A stretch of 64,000 nucleotides of DNA from Maricaulis parjimensis (GCF_016817355.1 NZ_JADOTT010000004.1:186001-250000); one strand, 5' to 3'. Counted from the stretch's first letter, positions 37,615 through 46,731 are shown. A program made the numbers and translations. Notes: generated by a model not told the origin, from the letters alone.

Positions 37615-38378
37615 GGTCTGACTCTGAGTCCCTCATCACCGAGATAGGCTTTCAAATCGCCGATTTCGATGACCCCCTTGTGAAACACGCTGGCCGCCAG
37701 CGCTCCATCGACATTGGCCAATTCGAAGACGGATTTGAAGTGCTCTTTCCGTCCCGCGCCGCCCGAAGCGATCAAAGGTGTGGAACACACGGCCCGCACG
37801 GCGGCCAATTGCTCGATGTCATAGCCATCGCGCACACCGTCCATGTCCATGCAATTGAGGACGACCTCACCGACACCGCGTTCAATGCCTTCGCGCACCC
37901 AGTCGAGCGTCTTGCGATGATCGGTCAGCGTCTTGTCGGGATCGCCGGTGAACTGGTGCACGCGCCAGGCCCCGTCAATGATGCGGCTGTCCACTCCCAG
38001 CACGATGCACTGGCTGCCGAATTCGCGGGCCAGCGTGTCGATCAGGTCCGGGTTTTCCAGCGCCGGCGTATTGATGGAAATCTTGTCGGCCCCGGCGAAG
38101 AGACGCGCGCGGGCATCCTCGACAGAGCGGATTCCACCCGCCACGCAAAAGGGAATATCAATCTCGCGGGCCACCCGGCTGACCCATTCCGGTTCGACCG
38201 TATCGCCGCGCGCCGAAGCGGCGATGTCGTAGAAGACCAGCTCGTCGGCCCCTTCGCGGGCATAGCGGCGGGCGAGTTTGACGATATCGCCGACATCCTC
38301 GTGGTCGCGGAATTTCACGCCTTTCACGACGCGGCCATCGCGCACATCGAGGCAGGGAATTATGCGCTTTGCGAGCAT
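37611..38378 (-). CDS. hisF: imidazole glycerol phosphate synthase, cyclase subunit
   Basis: HisF uses ammonia from HisH to make imidazole glycerol phosphate and AICAR. From ATG 38378 the protein has 255 residues and opens [23 protein letters not shown], the standard family start, with catalytic D11. The second aspartate region is [13 protein letters not shown], and phosphate loops such as [11 protein letters not shown] follow. The open frame runs far upstream inside hisA without homology, so that extension was discarded. It overlaps the 3' end of hisA by 19 bases. Confidence 0.95.
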   Translation of the reverse strand: MLAKRIIPCLDVRDGRVVKGVKFRDHEDVGDIVKLARRYAREGADELVFYDIAASARGDTVEPEWVSRVAREIDIPFCVAGGIRSVEDARARLFAGADKISINTPALENPDLIDTLAREFGSQCIVLGVDSRIIDGAWRVHQFTGDPDKTLTDHRKTLDWVREGIERGVGEVVLNCMDMDGVRDGYDIEQLAAVRAVCSTPLIASGGAGRKEHFKSVFELANVDGALAASVFHKGVIEIGDLKAYLGDEGLRVRP

Positions 38379-39094
38379 GCCAGCGCCTCTTCGATGGTGA
38401 AGCGTTTCTCGTAGATCGCCTTGCCGGAAATGGCCCCGGCCACGCCGGTTTCCCGGGCCGCTTCGATATCTTCCAGCGAGGCAATGCCGCCAGAGGCCTG
38501 CCATTGCACATCCGGAAAGCGTTCGACCAGACCACGATAAAGCGCCAGATTCGGACCGGACAGATCACCATCCCGACCGATATCGGTCACCAGGGCATGG
38601 GCCAGCCCCGTCCCGTCATAGGCTTTCACGACATCATCCAGCGTGGTCATCATCAAATCGGTCCAGCCGGACAGGGCCGGACGGTATTGGCCGCCTGTGC
38701 GTTTCACATCCAGTGCCAGGGTGATGTGGTCGGGGCCATAGCGTTCCAGCCAGCGCGAGACCTGTTCAGGCTCGGTGACGGCGAGCGAGCCGACAATCAC
38801 CCGCTCAACGCCAATGGCCAGAAGGCTCTCCACATCTTCCGCGGAACGCACACCGCCGCCCGTCTGGACGCGCAGACCCGTGCGGCAGAGCTCGCGGATC
38901 GTATCGCTCTGGCGGCGTTTGCCATCGCGGGCGCCGGAGAGGTCGACGACATGCACCCAGCTGGCCCCGGCCTCGCCGAAGCGTTCCGCGACCGCCACCG
39001 GGTCGTCGCCATAATCGGTGACCGCGTCAAAAGCGCCCTTGTGAAGACGCACGACACGGCCGTCGAGCAGATCGATTGCAGGATAGAGGATCAC
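38360..39094 (-). CDS. hisA: ProFAR isomerase
   Basis: HisA isomerises the N-glycoside of ProFAR by an Amadori reaction in histidine synthesis. I start the protein at GTG 39094, which gives [19 protein letters not shown], the normal HisA opening with catalytic D8; the length is 244 residues. Other conserved parts are [36 protein letters not shown] with the second aspartate, and [14 protein letters not shown]. The longer open frame overlaps hisH and lacks homology. Four bases separate it from the hisH stop. Confidence 0.94.
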   Translation of the reverse strand: MILYPAIDLLDGRVVRLHKGAFDAVTDYGDDPVAVAERFGEAGASWVHVVDLSGARDGKRRQSDTIRELCRTGLRVQTGGGVRSAEDVESLLAIGVERVIVGSLAVTEPEQVSRWLERYGPDHITLALDVKRTGGQYRPALSGWTDLMMTTLDDVVKAYDGTGLAHALVTDIGRDGDLSGPNLALYRGLVERFPDVQWQASGGIASLEDIEAARETGVAGAISGKAIYEKRFTIEEALACSQSA

Positions 39095-39098
39095 GGGA

Positions 39099-39692
39099 CT
39101 AGCAACTCGCGAAGTTGGAAAGGATACGGGCACCGACACGGCCGGAGCGTTCCGGGTGGAATTGGCAGCCGGCAATGTGTCCGGAACGGACGATGGCGGA
39201 GACTTCAGCGCCATAATCGGCCTGCGCCACCGTGGCGGGCCCGACCGGGGCATAGAAGCCGTGGACGAAATAGGCGTATTCACCCAGCGACACATGGCGC
39301 AGAAGCGGCTCGTCACTGGCAAAGGCCTGCAGGGCATTCCAGCCCATATGCGGCCAGACCAGGCCTTCGGTCAGAGGCAGTTTCTCCACCCGGCCCGGGA
39401 TCAGACCCAGCGTATCCACATCGCCTTCCGCGGAGTGTTCGAACAGGAGCTGCATGCCCAGGCAAATGCCCAGGAGCGGCCGGTCATCCGTGCGGAAGGC
39501 CTCCGGCCAGCCGCGCTCGTCCAGCCGCGCCATGGCGGCACCGGCGGCACCGACACCGGGCAGGATGAGCCGGTCGCAATCGCCGGTCTCGGACGGATCA
39601 CGCACCACGACATGATCCAGCCCGGCCCGTTCCAGGGCAAAGCGGACCGAGGCAATATTGGCACAGCCGGTATCGATCAAACCGATGGTCAT
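39099..39692 (-). CDS. hisH: imidazole glycerol phosphate synthase, glutaminase subunit
   Basis: HisH releases ammonia from glutamine for HisF. The 197-residue class I amidotransferase has LPGVGAAGAAM, the nucleophile cysteine in LGICLGMQLLFEHS, and histidine and glutamate in GCQFHPERSGRVG. The oxyanion region VWPHMGWNAL fits. Its ATG overlaps the hisDB stop by four bases, consistent with coupled translation. Confidence 0.95.
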   Translation of the reverse strand: MTIGLIDTGCANIASVRFALERAGLDHVVVRDPSETGDCDRLILPGVGAAGAAMARLDERGWPEAFRTDDRPLLGICLGMQLLFEHSAEGDVDTLGLIPGRVEKLPLTEGLVWPHMGWNALQAFASDEPLLRHVSLGEYAYFVHGFYAPVGPATVAQADYGAEVSAIVRSGHIAGCQFHPERSGRVGARILSNFASC

Positions 39693-41596
39693 GCCAGCAT
39701 GCCCTTGGTGGATGGCAGGGCATCGCCCTCAATGCGAACCGCACCGCGCAGGGCCCGGCCAAAGGCCTTGAAACAGCCTTCCACCATGTGGTGGGCGTTC
39801 TCGCCCTCCACTTTCACATGGATGGCCGCACCCAGGCTTTCCGCGATGGAGCGGAAAGCGTGCGGCGTCATCTCGACGGGAAAACCGCCGACCATCTCGC
39901 CCGGGATCTCGCCCTCGAACTTGGCGTAGGGCCGGCCGGACAGATCGATCCAGACCGAGGCCAGCGTCTCGTCCATCGGCAGTTCAAAGCCGAAACGGGC
40001 AATGCCGCGCTTGTCACCCAGGGCTTCGCGCAGGGCTTCCCCGAAGGTCAGGCAGACATCCTCGATCGTGTGGTGGGCATCGATGTGGAGATCCCCCTCC
40101 ACCGCCACGTCCAGCGCAATCCCGCCATGGCGGGCGATCTGGTCCAGCATGTGGTCGAAATAGCCCACGCCGGTCTCGATCCGGTTGGGGCCATTGCGAT
40201 CCAGATTGACCGTGACCGTGACATCCGTTTCGCCGGTCTTGCGGCGCTTGGTGCCCGCGCGCGGACCGGCGGCCGCCGTGGACTGGACCTTCAGCGCTTC
40301 GGCCTTCTCGCGGCGCAGACGCATGGCCGTGGCGTGGGCTTCCAGACCTTCCAGGGCGGCGAGCCGTTCCACGGTCGGGGCGAGCCCGGCAGCGCCTTCG
40401 GCCGACGCGCGCAGGATGGTCGTGGTCTTCTGGAAGCTTTCCACCGACACCCCGCCATAGGCGCGGCCGGCGCCCGAGGTAGGCAGGGTGTGGTTGGGTC
40501 CGGCGGCATAATCACCGGCAGCTTCCGGGGTCCACGCGCCCACAAAGATCGAGCCGGCATGACGCACCAGATCGACCAGGCGTTCCGCACTTTCCGTCTG
40601 CAGGATCAGGTGTTCCGGCGCATATTGATTGGCGACCTCCGCGGCGTCTTCAAGACTCTCGCAGATCACGGTGCGGGAATTCTCCAGAGCCGCGCGGGCA
40701 ATCTCTTCGCGCGGCAATCGGGCGAGCTGGGTTTCTGTGGCCGCCAGTACGCGGTCGCGCGTGGCGGTGTCGAAACAGACCAGGACGACCTGGGCGGACG
40801 GATCGTGTTCAGCCTGGCTCAACAAATCGCTGGCAACGAAGTCGACATCGGCCTCAGCATCGGCGATCACCATGACCTCGCTGGGTCCGGCGGGCAGATC
40901 GATGGCGGGTCCGCCCGGCAGGCCAGCGACATAGGATTTGGCGGCCGCGACATAGGCATTGCCCGGTCCGAAAATCTTGTCGGCACGCGGCAGGCCGGCC
41001 GTACCCGTCGCCAGGGCCGCCACGGCCTGGGCCCCGCCAATGGCGTAGACTTCGTCAAGGCCGAGGATTTCGGCGGCGGCCAGAAGAGCCGGATTCACCC
41101 CGCCCTGCCCGTTCGGCGGCGCCACGACGACAATCCGCGGCACGCCAGCCAGCTGGGCCGGCACGGCCAGCATGATCAGGGTGGAAACCAGAGGCGCGCT
41201 GCCGGCCGGCACATAGAGTGCTGCGACATCAACCGGGGTCGCGCGGCGAGACGCCTTCACACCGGACCAGGTCTCCACGGAATAGGACGAATACCCCTGC
41301 TTGATGTGGAAACGGCGCACCGCATCGGCAGCGGCCTTGATGGCTTCGACATCCGCCGCGTCCATGGCTGCGCGGGCTGCAGACAGGGCCTCAGCCGGGA
41401 TGCGGAAATCCTCCGGCGCATAGCCATCCAGCCGCGACGCATAGGCCCGCACGGCGGTCTCGCCCTGGGCACGTACGGCATCGACGATCTCGCGGGCGGC
41501 CGCATCGGCCGTTCCGGTCTCGACCGGACGGGCCAGAGCCTGGCGGCGCTGCGCCTCGGAGGCGTCTCTCCAGATCAGGGTTTCAAGCATGCTCAT
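39689..41596 (-). CDS. hisDB: fused histidinol dehydrogenase / imidazoleglycerol-phosphate dehydratase
   Basis: One uninterrupted 635-codon frame encodes two histidine enzymes. Residues 1 to about 435 are full-length HisD: zinc ligand candidates Q261 and H264 (LLSQAEHD), D362 and H421, and the E328/H329 base pair in YAPEHL. After a short Ala/Gly linker (about 438-449) comes full-length HisB: FDHMLDQIARHGG (H482, H490), HIDAHHTIED (H504, H508, H509, E512) and ENAHHMVEGCFKAFGR (H602, H603, E606). Codons across the junction contain no ATG, GTG or TTG between M425 and the HisB core, so HisB has no obvious separate start. The gene begins two bases after hisG ends and overlaps hisH. Confidence 0.93.
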   Translation of the reverse strand: MSMLETLIWRDASEAQRRQALARPVETGTADAAAREIVDAVRAQGETAVRAYASRLDGYAPEDFRIPAEALSAARAAMDAADVEAIKAAADAVRRFHIKQGYSSYSVETWSGVKASRRATPVDVAALYVPAGSAPLVSTLIMLAVPAQLAGVPRIVVVAPPNGQGGVNPALLAAAEILGLDEVYAIGGAQAVAALATGTAGLPRADKIFGPGNAYVAAAKSYVAGLPGGPAIDLPAGPSEVMVIADAEADVDFVASDLLSQAEHDPSAQVVLVCFDTATRDRVLAATETQLARLPREEIARAALENSRTVICESLEDAAEVANQYAPEHLILQTESAERLVDLVRHAGSIFVGAWTPEAAGDYAAGPNHTLPTSGAGRAYGGVSVESFQKTTTILRASAEGAAGLAPTVERLAALEGLEAHATAMRLRREKAEALKVQSTAAAGPRAGTKRRKTGETDVTVTVNLDRNGPNRIETGVGYFDHMLDQIARHGGIALDVAVEGDLHIDAHHTIEDVCLTFGEALREALGDKRGIARFGFELPMDETLASVWIDLSGRPYAKFEGEIPGEMVGGFPVEMTPHAFRSIAESLGAAIHVKVEGENAHHMVEGCFKAFGRALRGAVRIEGDALPSTKGMLA

Positions 41597-41598
41597 GA

Positions 41599-42483
41599 TC
41601 AGGCCAGCATTTTCTCAATGGGCAGGACGAGGATGGCGCGGGCACCTTCCTTTTCGAGGGCTTCCAGGGTTTCCCAGAAGACCCGCTCCCGGCAGACCGC
41701 GTGCAGGGCGACGACATCATCGCGGCCGGCGATCTGGGCCACGGTCGGGGCATCAGCCCCCGGCAGAAGCGAGCGGATGGCTTCCAGACGGTCCACCGGC
41801 GCGTTCAGCATGATGTATTTGGTCTGGGCGCAATCGATCACGCCGCGGGCGCGACGCATGAGGATATTGGCAATCTCGTCGGCGGTCGCATCCCGGCCGG
41901 ATTTGCGACGGATCAAAACCGCCTCGCTCTCCAGCACGGTCTCGAAAGCCTTGAGCCCATTGGCCTGCAGCGTGGCACCGGAAGAGACCAGGTCACAGAT
42001 AGCGTCAGCGATGCGCAGACGCGGGGCCACTTCCACCGAACCCCGCATTTCCACGATCTCGGCTTTCACGCCATTATCGGCCAGGTATTTCGCCGTCAGC
42101 GCGGGATAGGATGTCGCAACGGCCTTGCCGTCCAGATCCTTCACCGAGGTGATCTCTCCGCCTTCAGCCGCAGCGAGTTTCAGCGTGCAGCCGGCAAAAC
42201 CGAGACGCAGGGCGATCTCCAATTCCTGGGCGCGGCCACCGGCGGCCTGCTCCTCGGCCAGAACATTCTCACCGACAATCCCGTAATCACAGGCGCCGGA
42301 GGCGACAAAGTTCGGAATGTCGTCATCCCGTACCAGCATGAGATCGACATCCATGTTCTCGGCGCGCTGGTGCAGCTTGTCACGGCCATAGGCGAAACGC
42401 AGACCACAGCGCTTGAGCAGATCCATGCCGCCCTCGGCGAGGCGGCCCTTGCTTTGAACGGCAATACGCAGACGCGAACTCAC
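41599..42483 (-). CDS. hisG: ATP phosphoribosyltransferase
   Basis: HisG carries out the first committed step of histidine synthesis, ATP plus PRPP to phosphoribosyl-ATP. The 294-residue protein has E. coli-type length: a catalytic N-terminal part (RIAVQSKGRLAEGGMDLLKRCG; SGACDYGIVGENVL; ICDLVSSGATLQANGL) and a C-terminal regulatory domain of about 75 residues. It should therefore not need HisZ and should be feedback-inhibited by histidine. The start is GTG 42483, which overlaps the yerC stop (GTGA), indicating coupling. Confidence 0.95.
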   Translation of the reverse strand: MSSRLRIAVQSKGRLAEGGMDLLKRCGLRFAYGRDKLHQRAENMDVDLMLVRDDDIPNFVASGACDYGIVGENVLAEEQAAGGRAQELEIALRLGFAGCTLKLAAAEGGEITSVKDLDGKAVATSYPALTAKYLADNGVKAEIVEMRGSVEVAPRLRIADAICDLVSSGATLQANGLKAFETVLESEAVLIRRKSGRDATADEIANILMRRARGVIDCAQTKYIMLNAPVDRLEAIRSLLPGADAPTVAQIAGRDDVVALHAVCRERVFWETLEALEKEGARAILVLPIEKMLA

Positions 42484-42797
42484 GAGTCCTGCTCCTTCAA
42501 TCGGTTGAGAATGGTGCGATAGCCCTGCCAGGGTTCCTGGCTGAGAAAACGGGCGACCCGGGTGACCGTGGTGGTGGAGGCACCGGTCATTTCGGCGATC
42601 TCGCGATAGGAAATCCCGCCCTCATTGAGCAGACGGGCGACGCGCCAGCGTTCGGTCAGCGTCTTGATCTCCCCCGGTGTGAGAAGATCACGCAGGAAGC
42701 GTTCGGCTTCAGCACGGTCCTCGATCAGCAGGATCGCCTCGCAAAGTGGGCCCAGATCAGGCTGGGCGGAACGGGTATCGGCAGTCATTTCGGCCAT
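42480..42797 (-). CDS. yerC: YerC/YecD-type TrpR-like transcriptional regulator
   Basis: A 105-residue TrpR-superfamily DNA-binding protein: LLTPGEIKTLTERWRVARLLNEGGISYREIAEMTGASTTTVTRVARFL spans the helix-turn-helix. I chose ATG 42797 because AAGGAG lies eight bases upstream; the frame opens at 42902 on the far side of the operator. It is the first gene of the his operon and overlaps hisG by four bases. By position it probably represses the operon, with histidine as a likely corepressor; that is inference. Confidence 0.88.
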   Translation of the reverse strand: MAEMTADTRSAQPDLGPLCEAILLIEDRAEAERFLRDLLTPGEIKTLTERWRVARLLNEGGISYREIAEMTGASTTTVTRVARFLSQEPWQGYRTILNRLKEQDS

Positions 42798-42818
42798 GGA
42801 TTTTGCTCCTTGACCGCC

Positions 42819-42846
42819 GATATAGCGTGTTAGCGCGCTAACACAA
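42819..42846 (-). promoter_or_regulatory. his operon promoter with embedded 18-bp palindromic operator
   Basis: Read on the minus strand, a -35-like TTGTGT (42841-42846) and a -10-like TATATC (42819-42824) are 16 bases apart. A perfect 18-bp palindrome, GTGTTAGCG and its complement (42827-42844), fills the spacer and touches the -35 box. A protein bound there would block RNA polymerase. It lies 29 bases before the yerC ATG, so YerC is the natural candidate for binding it. Confidence 0.72.
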
Positions 42847-42869
42847 TAGCTCAACTGCGGTGAAATGCA

Positions 42870-42894
42870 GAAAGGCGGCCCGAAGACCGCCTTT
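42870..42894 (-). terminator. terminator hairpin after the esterase gene
   Basis: GAAAGGCGG pairs with CCGCCTTTC around an eight-base loop between the esterase stop (42926) and the his promoter. On the minus strand it is followed by TGCATTTC, a weak T tract. It would insulate the his promoter from upstream transcription. Confidence 0.6.
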
Positions 42895-42925
42895 CCAAGC
42901 ATCTCATTTCCGAATGAGGCCGGTG

Positions 42926-43906
42926 TCAGCCCAGGCGTTTCTTCACGACCTGAAAGGCCGGCCTGGCTTCCGGCATGACCCCGCTGAGGCCCATGAAACC
43001 GTGCACAGTGGTCTCGAAACAGAAGAGTTCGGCCTGGCCGCCCGCGCGCCGGACGCGGCGGACAAAATCAGCACCCTCATCCCGCAGCGGATCATAACCC
43101 GCCGTGATCACACTGACCGGCGGCAAACCGGTGAAATCCTCCGCCAGAAGCGGCGAAACATCCGGTGTCGTCGCCAGATCAGGATCGGCGAGATAATTGC
43201 CCGCCGCCCAGCTGACATCCTCCCGCGAAAGGAAATAGCGGCCATCGCCCAAGAGCTCACGGGAGGCATGTTCCGGCAGATCCGGGATCACCATCACCGG
43301 ATAGAAAAGCGCCAGATGGGCCAGCGCAAACTCCGGCTGTTTGGCCAGCCGCAGGGCAAGCGCGGCAGCCAGCGTGCCGCCGGCACTGTCGCCAGCCAGG
43401 CTGATCGCGTCCGTCTTCAGCTTGCGCCGGACCATCTCCTCCCGCGCCCAATGCACAGCCGAGAGACCGGCCTGCAGGGCGAGTGGATATTTGTGCTCCG
43501 GTGAGAGCGGATAATCGACACTGGCGACAATCTGGCCGGTCGCCTGGCACAGGCGGCGGGCAAACCCGTCATAGGAGGCCACACCGCCCAGCGTCCAACC
43601 GCCACCATGAAAGAAGACCAGAATGCCACGCGCCCTGCCCTTGGGCTCATAAACGCGCAAGCTGGCAGACTGACCCTCGACCTCCGGCCCCGTGACGTCC
43701 GCTACGGATTTCACGGCAGGTCCCGGCTGGTCGATCTCGCCCATCATGGCGTCCATCACGGCGCGGGCCTGGTCCAGCGGCATGTCCCGGATCGGCGGCG
43801 CGTCGGGATCCGCACTGTCCAGAAAGGCCCGGGTTCCCCGAGAAAGAGGCCGCCGGCGTGCCTCACGCACGCCGACGGGCCGAGAGGAGTAGGGTTTGAA
43901 CCACAT
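42926..43906 (-). CDS. alpha/beta hydrolase, hormone-sensitive lipase-type esterase
   Basis: A 326-residue family IV esterase. The oxyanion motif is FFHGGGWTLGG, the nucleophile serine lies in GDSAGGTLAAALA, and the acid and histidine lie in YDPLRDEG and TVHGFMGL. No signal peptide is evident, so it is probably cytoplasmic. It starts ten bases after the TonB receptor stops and is probably co-transcribed with it. This suggests that it acts on the imported compound. Confidence 0.88.
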   Translation of the reverse strand: MWFKPYSSRPVGVREARRRPLSRGTRAFLDSADPDAPPIRDMPLDQARAVMDAMMGEIDQPGPAVKSVADVTGPEVEGQSASLRVYEPKGRARGILVFFHGGGWTLGGVASYDGFARRLCQATGQIVASVDYPLSPEHKYPLALQAGLSAVHWAREEMVRRKLKTDAISLAGDSAGGTLAAALALRLAKQPEFALAHLALFYPVMVIPDLPEHASRELLGDGRYFLSREDVSWAAGNYLADPDLATTPDVSPLLAEDFTGLPPVSVITAGYDPLRDEGADFVRRVRRAGGQAELFCFETTVHGFMGLSGVMPEARPAFQVVKKRLG

Positions 43907-43915
43907 GGGTCCGGC

Positions 43916-46174
43916 CTATCGCCGCAGGACGAGCCGCACATCGAAGGTGCGGGGCGCGCCGTAATAGGCCAGCTGATAGCCGGGGAATTCAGCCAGATCG
44001 AAAGCCTGAGTGACATAGTGTTCGTCGAACAGATTGCGCACACCGGTCCGCACTTCCCAGGCATCATCGCCCGCGCCGAAGGCGATGAAACCGTTCACCA
44101 CCGCATAGCCGTCCTGGGCCAGGGTCTCCGAGCTGGACACGGTGGGATAGGTCTTGGAGCGCCAGGCGGCGTCGGCATGGACCCGGGCGAAGAGGTCATT
44201 GTCCAACACCCATTCATAGGTCGCGGCCAGACCCCCGCTCCAGGCGGGCGCATTCACCAGTTCGCGCTGATCAGAAATATCGATCCCGCCGGGGCCGATA
44301 TATTCCTCGTAATGGGCATCCATCACGCCGACATGGCCGCTGAAGGTCAGGCCCGGTGCCGCGCGCCAGATGGCTTCAGCCTCCAGCCCCTGGATCACGG
44401 CTTCACCGGCATTGGTGAACTGCGCCTCGAAGGCGCCGGTTCCCGGATTGGCCGTGAAACTGGAGAGCTGGAGATCGGTATAGTCATTGCGGAAGAGCGC
44501 AAAGTTCAGCGTGACATCGCCATCTGCCAGCGTGGACTTCACCCCGGCCTCATAGGACCAGACAAATTCGGGATCATAGGGTTCTGCGTCGAAAGGCGTA
44601 TTCGAGCGTCCGTCAAAACCGCCACTCTTGAAGCCCCGCGAAGCGAGCGCGTAGAGCAGGAGATCATCATTGACCCGATAGTCGAGGCCGATGCGCGGCG
44701 TGAGCGCTTCAAAGTCTTCCTCGACATCGACATTGGTGACCTCAAATCCGGTTCCGTCCCGGAAGGGCGGCGGATTGGGCGTGCCCGGAGCATAGAGTTC
44801 CTGGATGCGGGCGAAGGATTTGCTTTCCCGCGTATAGCGCAGCCCACCGGAGAGACGCAGATTATCGCTCAACGCGTAGCTGGCGTCGAAATAGGCCGCC
44901 CAGGCCTGCGTGTCCTGGTCATTGGTCGAGGCGCTCTGCAGCGGATAAGGGAAGTAGACACCCCCGCCAAGCGGCAGGGCGATGGAGGCACCGGCCAGAC
45001 CGTTGAACGTGTCATCGGCATCGTCGAAATAATAGACACCCCCGGTCATCTGCAGCGGGCCACCGGCATCATATTCAGCCCGGAATTCCTGGCTGAACTG
45101 CTCGGCTTCCTGGCGCACGAAAATCTCGAAAATCTCCAGCTCGGTCGCGTCGAGATCCAGATTGCTGTCATAATCCATCTGGCGCAGCGCGGTGATCGAG
45201 GTGAGCTTGATCGCATCGCTGACCTGCCACTCGGCGCGCGCGGTCACGCCCCAGCTGGACAGGTCGTCCAGATCATTGAAGCTGGCGCGAATGGAATAGG
45301 GATCATCCTGGGCATCGAAGATTGCGATATTGCCCGTGCCCGGATCGACACCGGCCACCGCCGTTGCCCGTGCCGGGGTCCGTGACGTGTCGGGCCGGTC
45401 GACCATGCCTTCCAGCGTGATCTCGAATTCGAAATCATCACGCGGCGTGAACAGAAGCCCCGTCCGGCCCGCAATCCGGTTCACATCGCCATCATCCGTA
45501 CCGTCCAGCTCGTTGGTGGCATAACCGTCACGGGCCGAATAGAAGAGTGCCAGCTTGCCGGCGACCTGATCCTCGACGAGATCACCGGACAGGCGCGCCC
45601 GACCGAAGACATGGTCATAACTGCCATAGCCCATCTCCAGCTGGAGACCGGGATTGTCGCCGGGGCGTGTGGAAATGAATCGGACGGCGCCGCCGATCGT
45701 GTTGCGGCCATAAAGCGTACCCTGCGGGCCGCGCAGGACTTCCACGCGCTCGACATCGAAGACATCGAGGATCGCGCCCTGGGTGCGGGCCAGATAGACA
45801 TCATCCAGATAGACGCCGACCCCGGGTTCCGCGAAAGCCAGCGAATCCACCTGACCGACACCGCGGATATAGATCACGGCATTCTCGGCATCGCCGGTAT
45901 GGATGGTGAGATTGGGAACCGCATTCTGCAGCGTGGTGATGTCGGTCGCCTGCAAGTCTTCCAGCTGGGTCTCGCCGAAAGCGGAAACCGAAAGCGGCAC
46001 GTCCTGCAGCGATTCCTCGCGGCGGCGCGCCGTGACGGTGATGACGTCCTCGCTGGCGCGGCTGGACGGCGCATTGTCCTGTGCCACGGCCGGAGCCGTG
46101 GTGGCCAGGCCCAGGCCTGCAGCCGCCAATGCCAGAACGCGCAAAGATGCGGATTGAGTGAGTTGTTTCTTCAT
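43916..46174 (-). CDS. TonB-dependent outer membrane receptor
   Basis: A 752-residue receptor. The signal peptide ends TTAPAVA-QDN, and a TonB-box-like DVITVTARRREESLQD follows. The plug domain contains VPNLTIHTGDAENAVIYIRG and EPGVGVYLDDVYLART, and the rest is a 22-strand-type barrel with a C-terminal extension. ATG 46174 was chosen because GGGAGG lies just upstream and it gives a clean signal peptide; the frame opens 14 codons earlier. The ligand is not identifiable. The motifs match the large uncharacterised receptor group common in oligotrophic alphaproteobacteria. Confidence 0.92.
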   Translation of the reverse strand: MKKQLTQSASLRVLALAAAGLGLATTAPAVAQDNAPSSRASEDVITVTARRREESLQDVPLSVSAFGETQLEDLQATDITTLQNAVPNLTIHTGDAENAVIYIRGVGQVDSLAFAEPGVGVYLDDVYLARTQGAILDVFDVERVEVLRGPQGTLYGRNTIGGAVRFISTRPGDNPGLQLEMGYGSYDHVFGRARLSGDLVEDQVAGKLALFYSARDGYATNELDGTDDGDVNRIAGRTGLLFTPRDDFEFEITLEGMVDRPDTSRTPARATAVAGVDPGTGNIAIFDAQDDPYSIRASFNDLDDLSSWGVTARAEWQVSDAIKLTSITALRQMDYDSNLDLDATELEIFEIFVRQEAEQFSQEFRAEYDAGGPLQMTGGVYYFDDADDTFNGLAGASIALPLGGGVYFPYPLQSASTNDQDTQAWAAYFDASYALSDNLRLSGGLRYTRESKSFARIQELYAPGTPNPPPFRDGTGFEVTNVDVEEDFEALTPRIGLDYRVNDDLLLYALASRGFKSGGFDGRSNTPFDAEPYDPEFVWSYEAGVKSTLADGDVTLNFALFRNDYTDLQLSSFTANPGTGAFEAQFTNAGEAVIQGLEAEAIWRAAPGLTFSGHVGVMDAHYEEYIGPGGIDISDQRELVNAPAWSGGLAATYEWVLDNDLFARVHADAAWRSKTYPTVSSSETLAQDGYAVVNGFIAFGAGDDAWEVRTGVRNLFDEHYVTQAFDLAEFPGYQLAYYGAPRTFDVRLVLRR

Positions 46175-46332
46175 TTTGCCCTCCCTGCGTTCCGATTCAT
46201 CGCCGGAACTGTCCAAGTGGCGCCATCATCGGGAATGAGGGCTGATCGGCTCAACGGGAGATATAGCGGAGAGAATAGCCGCAAAATCTGCGGGTATTTC
46301 CGCGCACCGCTTGCGGGCATCCGCAAGCCGTA

Positions 46333-46731
46333 TCAGATCCGGGGCAGAACGCCTTTCGCCATGACCAGGGTGCGTTCAAAATGGGAGCGCAGCATGTCTT
46401 CCAGGCGCGGGGATGGCATCAACACCGTCTGGCGGCGGTCATCCCCGGCTTTTTCCTTGCTCAGGAAACCATCGGATACCGCACGATTGATCCGCTCTTC
46501 CCGCGTCCGGTTGGAGCCGGTTTTCATGACCTGGCAGGCCTGGGAAATCGTCAGCGGCGCACCGCGCCATTTGGCGCGAAGGCAGGCCACGAAAAGATAC
46601 CAGAATTCCTGCGTGAAATAGTGCGGTTGACCGGCAAAGGTCGCATCCCAATCACGGGCATAGTCTTCCAGAAATTCAGTCCAGTCTGCCAGTTCACCCG
46701 GTTCGGCGGTGTCTACACTCGTCTCGACCAT
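46333..46731 (-). CDS. putative winged-helix (MarR-like) regulator
   Basis: A 132-residue protein with an acidic N-terminal stretch, then QEFWYLFVACLRAKWRGAPLT and a helix-turn-helix-like ISQACQVMKTGSNRTREERINRAVSDGFLSKEKAGDDRR, where the basic loop resembles a winged-helix wing. I cannot assign it firmly to a family. It is encoded upstream of the TonB receptor on the same strand with 158 bases between, so it may regulate it. The start at 46731 was preferred over the upstream extension to 46848, which has no matching pattern. Confidence 0.6.
   Translation of the reverse strand: MVETSVDTAEPGELADWTEFLEDYARDWDATFAGQPHYFTQEFWYLFVACLRAKWRGAPLTISQACQVMKTGSNRTREERINRAVSDGFLSKEKAGDDRRQTVLMPSPRLEDMLRSHFERTLVMAKGVLPRI

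Noticed and set aside
40200-40330. HisD-HisB fusion as a sequencing or assembly artefact
   Set aside because: The frame is uninterrupted, both halves are complete and in register, the linker has normal codon composition, and HisB lacks any start of its own. An error cannot be excluded without reads, so it is kept as a finding.
39788-42109. A 773-residue plus-strand open frame over hisDB and hisG
   Set aside because: Composition and position are those of an antisense shadow. The minus-strand genes carry all expected catalytic residues.
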